Part shown: piece by piece, positions 1 to 5,700 of the stretch
Position numbering within the stretch: the first letter of the stretch is position 1
Layout: every line of letters starts with the position of its first letter
Assembly: GCA_031286005.1 (NCBI GenBank)
Contig: JAITVC010000118.1
Coordinates: 1-8,137, forward strand
Direction: 5' to 3'
DNA: 8,137 nucleotides
From: Bacteroidales bacterium
GTDB lineage: Bacteria; Bacteroidota; Bacteroidia; Bacteroidales; P3
Notes under the pieces: model-generated
The model's input: the letters and a program-made list of their open reading frames with translations, nothing else
What the model was told of the DNA's origin: nothing
Database searches by the model: none
Made by a program: the position numbers and the translations under genes

Positions 1-1
1 C

Positions 2-964
2 ACCATGCGAGGTGCAGCCTTGTTTTTCGTGGATATGTTGGTGGAAGATCCGAGAAATCATTTTTTGGTATCAGCCCCCACAACTTCGCCAGAAAACGGA
101 TTTAAACTTAATGGCAAAAACGTGTCGGTTTGTGCCGGTTCGACGATGGATAATCAAATCATTCGTGAATTGTTTACCAATACCATACAAAGTGCCGCTA
201 TACTTGGCGTTGATACGCTTTTTATTGAGGACTTAAAAGCCAAACGTGAGCGCTTGAAACCTACGACTATCGGCAATGATGGCCGTATTATGGAATGGAT
301 GGAGCCATACGAATAAACCGATGTGCGACATCGCCATGTGTCGCATCTCTACGGTTTGTATCCCGGAAACGAAATTTCTATCACGCAAACACCAGAATTG
401 GCGGAGGCTGCTCGGAAATCGCTTGTAGTGCGTGGCGATCAAAGCACAGGCTGGTCGATGGCTTGGAAAATCAACTTTTGGGCACGGTTGCAAGACGGCA
501 ATCACGCCTATAAACTGCTGTGTGATTTACTAAAACCAGCCATAAATCCGCAGACTTCACAACATAGTGGCGGAACATATCCTAATTTATTTTGCTCGCA
601 TCCGCCGTTTCAAATCGACGGAAATTTCGGCGCAACGGCCGGTATTGCGGAAATGTTGATTCAATCAAACGTTGATATTGTTGAGTTTTTGCCTGCCTTG
701 CCGGATGCTTGGAAAGACGGCTGTTTCACGGGGCTAAAAATCATCGGCAACGGCGAAACTTCGGCTAAATGGGCCAATGGTCAATTGGTATCGGCTTCTA
801 TCAAGGCCGGAAAGCCGTATTTATATAAAATTAAATTGCCTGAAAACACAACTAACTTCCGTGTTACGCTTAATCAAAAACAGGTTTCTTTGCCTATATC
901 CGACCAAATTCTTGTTGTGGATATGAAACCAAGCGATGAGTTGAATATGGTGTTTAGTGAATAA
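2..964 (+). pseudogene. GH95-type alpha-L-fucosidase, C-terminal part, with an in-frame stop
   Basis: This is the C-terminal 320 codons or so of a glycoside hydrolase family 95 enzyme, which in characterised members removes alpha-1,2-linked L-fucose from glycans (some are alpha-L-galactosidases). The 5' part, with the signal peptide, N-terminal beta-sandwich and the catalytic Asn pair, lies outside the window. Numbering from the ATG at 5, recognisable blocks are PTTSPENG (25-32; Glu30 is probably the general acid), HRHVSHLYGLYPG (109-121), GWSMAWKINFWARLQDG (149-165) and FQIDGNFGATAGIAEML (202-218, with the expected catalytic-site Asp at 617-619), then the C-terminal beta domain after FLPALPDAWKDG. 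A TAA at 314-316 interrupts the reading frame after MEPYE. The frame does not shift: TDVRHRHVSH follows directly. Family members usually have Glu there, so one G-to-T change (gaa to taa) explains it. Translation would stop before the DGNFG motif. It is either a recent pseudogene or a base-call error; the rest is intact. Confidence 0.85.
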
Positions 965-993
965 TGAATAAAATAACTAATCATTAATCACTA
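955..993. terminator. Inverted repeat between convergent genes, possible bidirectional terminator
   Basis: TAGTGAATAATGA (955-967) and TCATTAATCACTA (981-993) pair at 12 of 13 positions around a 13-nt AT-rich loop. The left arm overlaps the stop codon of the fucosidase, and the right arm ends 9 bp before the stop codon of the TM2 gene on the other strand. The position between two converging genes fits a shared terminator. The stem is AT-rich and no T-run follows on either strand, so a classical intrinsic terminator is not certain. Confidence 0.45.
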
Positions 994-1001
994 TTACCTA
1001 C

Positions 1002-1415
1002 TTACAGCCACATGATAAACCGTTTGTTTCTTTCGTATTTGGAAATGTCGCCGTTTTGAATACCTTTGAGTAAGAGAATCCAATCCACCATCGGCACAAT
1101 GCCCAAGAATCCTCCGGCGGTAACGATGTAGAGCAATACCGTTTTCACATCCGTGCCTAAATACACCCTGTGCAGACCTAACATCCCTGCGGGGAATGCG
1201 ATTAGCCAAGCGATGACGGGGTCTTTTTGGTTAAGTGATGAGTCTTGCTGAATTTCGACACTATTGGATGTTGGGTGCGGGGTGCGGAGGGCGAGGTGCG
1301 GGGTATCCTCGAAGCTAACCTCGTACTCCGTACCTTGTATCGGATTTTCCATAGGCTGAGCAAACATTTGCCCAGCAAACAAAATAAGCAGTCCTAAAAA
1401 TAGTTTCTTTTTCAT
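1002..1415 (-). CDS. TM2-domain protein with signal peptide
   Basis: This 137-residue small envelope protein belongs to the TM2 family, whose molecular role is mostly unknown. The start is the ATG at 1415; an in-frame TTG at 1433 would add six residues in front of a good signal peptide and is less likely. Residues 1-19 (MKKKLFLGLLILFAGQMFA) form a signal peptide with probable cleavage before QP. Residues 20-64 are a polar linker. Residues 65-117 form the TM2 domain: a first membrane segment around VIAWLIAFPAGMLG, the family signature G-x-x-G-x-H-R-x-Y-L-G (77-87), and a second segment LLYIVTAGGFLGIVPMVDWILLL with the typical Asp before Trp. A basic tail (KYERNKR) follows. The linker is partly encoded by a GC-rich heptamer repeat (1272-1299). 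The gene starts 36 bp after the pyrD stop on the same strand with no promoter box seen in the gap, so it is probably the second gene of a pyrD operon. The family call is firm; the function is unknown. Confidence 0.85.
   Translation of the reverse strand: MKKKLFLGLLILFAGQMFAQPMENPIQGTEYEVSFEDTPHLALRTPHPTSNSVEIQQDSSLNQKDPVIAWLIAFPAGMLGLHRVYLGTDVKTVLLYIVTAGGFLGIVPMVDWILLLKGIQNGDISKYERNKRFIMWL
1272..1299 (-). repeat. Heptamer tandem repeat inside the TM2 gene
   Basis: Read on the minus strand there are four consecutive 7-bp units, GCACCTC, GCCCTCC, GCACCCC and GCACCCA. The block is much richer in GC than the rest of the gene. It encodes HLALRTPHP of the linker between the signal peptide and the TM2 domain. 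Because 7 is not a multiple of 3, gain or loss of one unit would shift the reading frame before the membrane domain. Confidence 0.6.
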
Positions 1416-1417
1416 AC

Positions 1418-1448
1418 CATTCTCAATTTTCAATTCTCCATTGTCAAT
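1418..1448 (-). repeat. AT-rich spacer words between pyrD and the TM2 gene
   Basis: The minus-strand spacer is made of near-repeats of about ten bases: attgacaatg, gagaattgaa, aattgagaatg. Words of this kind are common in intergenic spacers of Bacteroidales genomes; that recognition is from memory. No TAnnTTTG box is visible in this spacer, which supports readthrough from pyrD. Confidence 0.35.
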
Positions 1449-1451
1449 TAA

Positions 1452-2351
1452 TCAGATTTCGCCAACAATATCGGAAATATCCTTAACTCCGTGTCGATTG
1501 CACCATTCGGTCATACCTTCTACGATTTTCACGGAAACACAAGGGTCGATGAAATTCGCCGTGCCGACTTGAATAGCATTGGCGCCTGCGAGCATAAACT
1601 CAATGGCATCTGTGGCGTTCATGATGCCGCCCAATCCGATAATCGGTATTTTTACGGCCTTTTTCACTTGCCAAACCATGCGCAAGGCAATGGGTTTGAT
1701 GGCGGGGCCCGACAAACCGCCGGTAATGGTGGATAAAATCGGCTTACGTTTCTCGGCATCAATGGCCATGCCCAGAAACGTGTTGACCAACGATACGGCA
1801 TCAGCTCCAGCTTCTTCGACAGCCACAGCGATTTCGGATATATTAGTTACGTTTGGTGAGAGTTTGACAATGAGTGTTTTTTTGTAAATCTTCCGAATGG
1901 CTCGAACGACTTCTGCCGCCATTTTGGGATCGGTTCCAAACGCCATACCGCCCTGTTTCACATTGGGACAGGATATATTCAATTCTATCGCCGGAATGTT
2001 TTCCAAAGTATTGATTTTACCGGCTACATCGGCGTATTCTTCGATGGTGGAGCCTGACACATTGACAATAACATTCGTGTCGAAATCTTTAATGCGCGGA
2101 TAAATCGTTTGCACAAAATTATCCACGCCTTTATTTTGAAGCCCAACGGCATTCAACATCCCCGACGGCGTTTCGGCCATGCGTGGATAGAGGTTTCCCT
2201 CACGATGCGAACCGGTAGTGCCTTTCACAATGATGCCGCCTAATTTTGACAAATCAATGAAATCGGTATATTCTTCGCCAAAACCGAATGTTCCGGATGC
2301 GGTTAGAACGGGGTTTTTTAGGTGTAGATTGTGGATATGAGTTGTGAGCAT
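1452..2351 (-). CDS. pyrD: Dihydroorotate dehydrogenase B, catalytic (FMN) subunit
   Basis: This 299-residue cytoplasmic flavoenzyme oxidises dihydroorotate to orotate, the fourth step of de novo pyrimidine synthesis. It is a TIM barrel binding FMN. Visible motifs are [13 protein letters not shown] (13-25), VKGTT (42-46, flavin-contacting Lys), [12 protein letters not shown] (62-73), NISCPN (125-130, with Cys128 as the active-site base), KLSPN (163-167), [10 protein letters not shown] (211-220), GLGGI (239-243) and VGTA (262-265). A cysteine base rather than serine excludes class 2, and the [11 protein letters not shown] block is typical of class 1B rather than 1A. Length is normal and the frame intact. 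Class 1B enzymes normally work with the iron-sulfur/FAD subunit PyrK to reduce NAD+, and pyrK is often adjacent. Here it is not: the upstream neighbour is the macroglobulin gene after a 364-bp gap, and downstream is the TM2 gene. The ATG at 2351 lies shortly after a promoter box. Confidence 0.96.
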   Translation of the reverse strand: MLTTHIHNLHLKNPVLTASGTFGFGEEYTDFIDLSKLGGIIVKGTTGSHREGNLYPRMAETPSGMLNAVGLQNKGVDNFVQTIYPRIKDFDTNVIVNVSGSTIEEYADVAGKINTLENIPAIELNISCPNVKQGGMAFGTDPKMAAEVVRAIRKIYKKTLIVKLSPNVTNISEIAVAVEEAGADAVSLVNTFLGMAIDAEKRKPILSTITGGLSGPAIKPIALRMVWQVKKAVKIPIIGLGGIMNATDAIEFMLAGANAIQVGTANFIDPCVSVKIVEGMTEWCNRHGVKDISDIVGEI

Positions 2352-2368
2352 GTGAAATAAATTTGCGA

Positions 2369-2376
2369 CAAAGATA
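2369..2376 (-). promoter_or_regulatory. Bacteroidota-type -7 promoter box upstream of pyrD
   Basis: The minus strand reads TATCTTTG, an exact match to TAnnTTTG, the -7 element of the Bacteroidota primary sigma factor. It lies 17 bp before the pyrD ATG, predicting a short leader of roughly ten bases. The expected -33 TTTG about 20 bp further upstream is not clear; that stretch is mostly T and A. Confidence 0.65.
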
Positions 2377-2377
2377 C

Positions 2378-2440
2378 GAAAAAAATTAAAAATGAAGAAT
2401 TAAAAATTTAAAGGCGTTTGTGTGAATTTTGTTAGTGTTT
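2378..2440. other. AT-rich spacer upstream of pyrD
   Basis: This stretch begins with A/T words (aaaaaattaaaaatgaagaa, then ttaaaaatttaaa) similar in style to those between pyrD and the TM2 gene. It leads into the repeat array at 2441. I see no gene in it and no second promoter box. Confidence 0.4.
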
Positions 2441-2641
2441 GCCACTAAAAAGGACAAAATCCTCACTAAAAACGAGGATATTGTTGCTAAAAAGGAGAAA
2501 ATCCTCGTTAAAAACAGGAAATTTGCCGTTAAAAGGGAGAAAATTCCCGTTCTGAACGAGGAATTTGTCGCTAAAAGCGAGATGTTTCTCGTAAAAAAGG
2601 AGGAATTCGTCGCTTTTTACGAGAAATTTCTCCTTTTTTAC
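2441..2641. repeat. 21-bp tandem array with 42-bp superperiod and recurring dyads
   Basis: About nine and a half units of 21 bp start at 2441, 2462, 2483, 2504, 2525, 2546, 2567, 2588, 2609 and 2630. A typical unit has a pyrimidine-rich head (gtcgct or ctcgtt), a central run of four to six A, then a gag/gga and aattt tail. Units alternate: odd ones begin with g, even ones with c, giving a 42-bp higher-order period. Each odd-to-even junction is a small dyad: AGGA/TCCT (2451-2463), AGGA/TCCT (2493-2505), GGGA/TCCC (2535-2548), CGAGA/TCTCG (2578-2591) and the palindrome GAGAAATTTCTC (2621-2632). Units are diverged from one another but dyad centres stay 42-43 bp apart. The array occupies most of the gap between the macroglobulin stop and the pyrD promoter. 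It is open in one frame on each strand, but 21-bp periodicity alone explains that. Function unknown. Confidence 0.85.
2591..2641 (-). terminator. Hairpin with A6/T6 flanks at the macroglobulin side of the array
   Basis: GTAAAAAAGGAGGAATT (2591-2607) pairs with AATTTCTCCTTTTTTAC (2625-2641) at 16 of 17 positions around a 17-nt loop. On the minus strand a GGAG-containing stem is followed directly by six T, as in an intrinsic terminator, and it is the first strong hairpin met after the macroglobulin stop codon, 75 bp downstream. The same geometry exists on the plus strand. It competes with a second stem, TTTCTCGTAAAAA (2585-2597) with TTTTTACGAGAAA (2614-2626), perfect over 13 bp. Confidence 0.55.
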
Positions 2642-2715
2642 TGCATGATTGGTGTTATTTACAGCAAACGACAAGTTATGAACAACCAAATTGAATTATT
2701 AAAATATTTTATTTA

Positions 2716-5700
2716 TCAATCCTTAACCATTATCCTTTCCCCTTGCGATTGCGCCGAAAATTCCGGAGCGTACAAGCATTGTATCGTCGTGTAGCCATTG
2801 GAAAATTCGCCGAGTTGTGAGGTTCTTAAATCGTATTCAAACACGTAGGTGCCTTTGGGCAATTTCGAGAAATAGAAATTGGCTGAGGCGTCTTTCATTT
2901 CTTGGTAGTACGAAAGGCCGTCTTGATTGCGATAGCCTGAAAGGCCGTTCATAGGCTCAAAAGCCGCTGCTCTCAAATCTTTGAGATGGACATATTCCAT
3001 ATCACGGTCTACTCGGATTTCGATGCGCACGGTTACCTTGTCGCCTATCTTCAATCTACTTTCGGGAATGGCCGCAAGCACATGTCCACTATCTGTTGTG
3101 TGTTTTACAAACAACGTCTTTTTAATCGACAATGGCGTTGCAGCCGGTTTGATTTGATCCAAATTCTCAAAATACTGCCAATACAAGCCGCCCCAAACCA
3201 TCGTATTGCCACGATTGTTGAGGATTATGTTTGCCTGTTTAGGTTCGATGTCATATCGTGTCCAAAAGGTTTTGAAATAGCCCGACCCTGCATCGGCTGT
3301 TGCCGGCACCTCAATTTTTTTGCCGCCTACTTGTATATCCACATCCATGTTTTCCGACAATTCCGGCGCATGGCTCAAAAGCGCATAGACAGCCTCTACC
3401 GAAGCCTTTGTGGTATTCCACCGATTAGTTCGTTTTTGGCTGAGCAGCCATTGTTGCATCGCTGCTACATCGTCTATTCGACCTAACTCTTCGTACACCT
3501 CAATCAATTGCGCTTGAGTTTCGATGCCCGATTCATACCAATGCCACGAGGGTTGGTAACGCCAATATTGTCCCATTTCGGACGATTTAAGCGTCAAACG
3601 TTGGAAGTTTTGCATAATCTCTTGCACCGTCTCGGAATCTTCTTTTAAATCAAAATACAGAGCCAAGATTCCTTGCAGGTATTTTGATTGAGTTTTCCAT
3701 GTGGCTTTGGCTAAGGAATCGTAAGCAACCAATGCTGGTGTTAATTCTTCCGAAATTGGATAATCTTTGGCAAAATATGTCCGCAAATATAAATATTGGA
3801 TGTCGTTGGGGGATAGATTTCTCTCTGCGTTCGGGATGACACCTCCCTTTTGTTGGGGCGAAATATTTTTCGCCCTTGCCATTTCAATATGCCGTTCGTC
3901 GCAATAGATTAATGCCTTTTTTAGCATTTCTTGCAATTCCATATTATCCTGCTCCATATTTCTTCGATGCAGTTTTTGTATCATCTGCACGATGTATTGC
4001 GTATTCCACAAATCATCCCGGCCACCCGGATACCATGCAAAACCGCCATTTGGAAGTTGCAGTTTCTTTAATTTGGCTAACAAATTGGCTTGCACATACT
4101 GCACGTTATTTTCATCGAAATACTGCGCTATATTTTGCTTTTGGCGAGTTTCGGATTCGGCATCCAACACCCAAGGCGTTTCTTCCAGCACTACAGATTT
4201 CAACTCTTGATTGGTTTCCAAATTAGATTTCAAGGTTTCGGAGTTAAGCGCTTTCCAACGATTGAACACGTCTTTGATGGTTGGATTTTTCTTCAAAATA
4301 TCCATCGCCATGGCATTGGCAAAATAGGCGCTAAGCACATCAACCGAATTTTCGCATGTGATTTGACCCAATTCCGGCAAGGCTTGCACGGCAAACCAAA
4401 TCGGGTTGGTGGTTATTTCCAACGTGAGGCGGTAATTCTCCAACGTTTTCGATTGTGGTTTGGCTAATTTATCAAAGGAATAGGTTTGTTCGGATTTCGG
4501 TAAAGCGAACAACGGCATGGTTTCCGACACCAATGTGCGATTACCCAACACCGGAATAAGCCGTGCTTCGCCATCGGTGTGCGCTTCCGATTCGGCCATA
4601 AACTTCAGGTCTAATATGCCCTCTTTGTAGGCATTGTAAGACCATGCAGGGGCGGTACTTCTGTTGGGATCCAAACTAAATGGAACTACGCCTAACGATC
4701 GTTCGTCGATGAATAATTGAGATTTCCCTCCCAAGAAACGCTTCGACAGATTCACCACTTTGGCCTGAAATTCGATGTCGTCGCCCACTCTCAAAAAGCG
4801 GGGAACATTTGGATAAACCATCAAGTCCTTTTGCGTTACGACCGACCACTCGTTCTGTCCAATCTTCAAATTCTGTGTATGCGCCAGTCCTTGAATTCGC
4901 CAACGAGTGAGTGATTCGGGCACAGTGAACGACACTTTGACTTCCCCGTTTGCATCGCTTCGCAAGTGCGGATAGAAAAAGGCGGTTTCGTTGAGGTTGG
5001 TGCGTGCAGCAACGGGCAAATTATTTGTTCCAGATTGGTTGTTAGAGGTGCTCGTTAAAGCCTTTCCATAAGTGGCAGGCTCTGCTTTTCCACTTACTGT
5101 GCTAAAACTTGCAACTTCTGCTACTTGATCTGCGACATCTGCACTTGCAGCACGCATCATCTTGCCCAAAGGCATAAGTCCACGTTGTCTAAAATATGGC
5201 GGTGTGAAATCCAGCATATCATACCGAATGGGTGAAGGCATGGTTAATCGTTTTGAAACATAGAATTTTTGCGACGCTTGCACCTGTCCCACATCTGCTC
5301 GCCAATGCGAAGCCAAGTGATAATAGCGAATTAATTCCATGTTCCAATACGATTTGCTGAACACATCCAGCGAGGCATCGTACATGCTCAACAACAGTTC
5401 GCCCTGCAAAGGTTTACGGTCGTTAGAGAGTAGTTTTAGTGTCCAAGTTTCTTTGTCATTTGGGGTCAGTATCCGGCGAAAGGTTTCTAACGAAAGATCT
5501 ATCTTCTTGTTGGAAAACGGTACAAAGATGGCCTCATCAGTGGTGTAGATTCGATTGTTCTCTATACACCAGATTTGCACATTCAGGTTGCCCCGATGTT
5601 CTTCTACAATCGGGAACTCTATACGCTTTTGTTCGCCATTCAATGCTATGGCCTGATGCGCAAGCACTCCGTCCTTACTTCTGACTTCGTAAAATACCGT

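Noticed and set aside
323..964. A separate gene starting at GTG 323
   Set aside because: The sequence before it in the same frame continues the same GH95 protein, so the GTG is an internal Val codon after a premature stop, not a start.
2441..2641. CRISPR array
   Set aside because: Units are 21 bp, contiguous and mutually diverged, with no constant repeat and unique spacer pattern, and no cas genes are present.
2432..2689. Minus-strand reading frame through the array
   Set aside because: It starts at TTG with no ATG inside, and its repeats are the complement of the same array. Nothing favours it over the plus-strand frame.
2700..2711. Palindrome TAAAATATTTTA just after the macroglobulin stop
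   Set aside because: It is pure A/T and short, expected by chance in such a spacer, and makes a very weak stem.
2429..2794. Plus-strand reading frame through the 21-bp array as a protein gene
   Set aside because: It has only a TTG or GTG start, no promoter box, runs over the end of the macroglobulin gene on the other strand, and its openness follows from a period divisible by three. Kept as a finding, not as a gene.
2912..2948. Direct repeat GAAAGGCCGT at 2912-2921 and 2939-2948
   Set aside because: It lies in coding sequence and encodes NGLS and DGLS; two short similar peptide stretches explain it.
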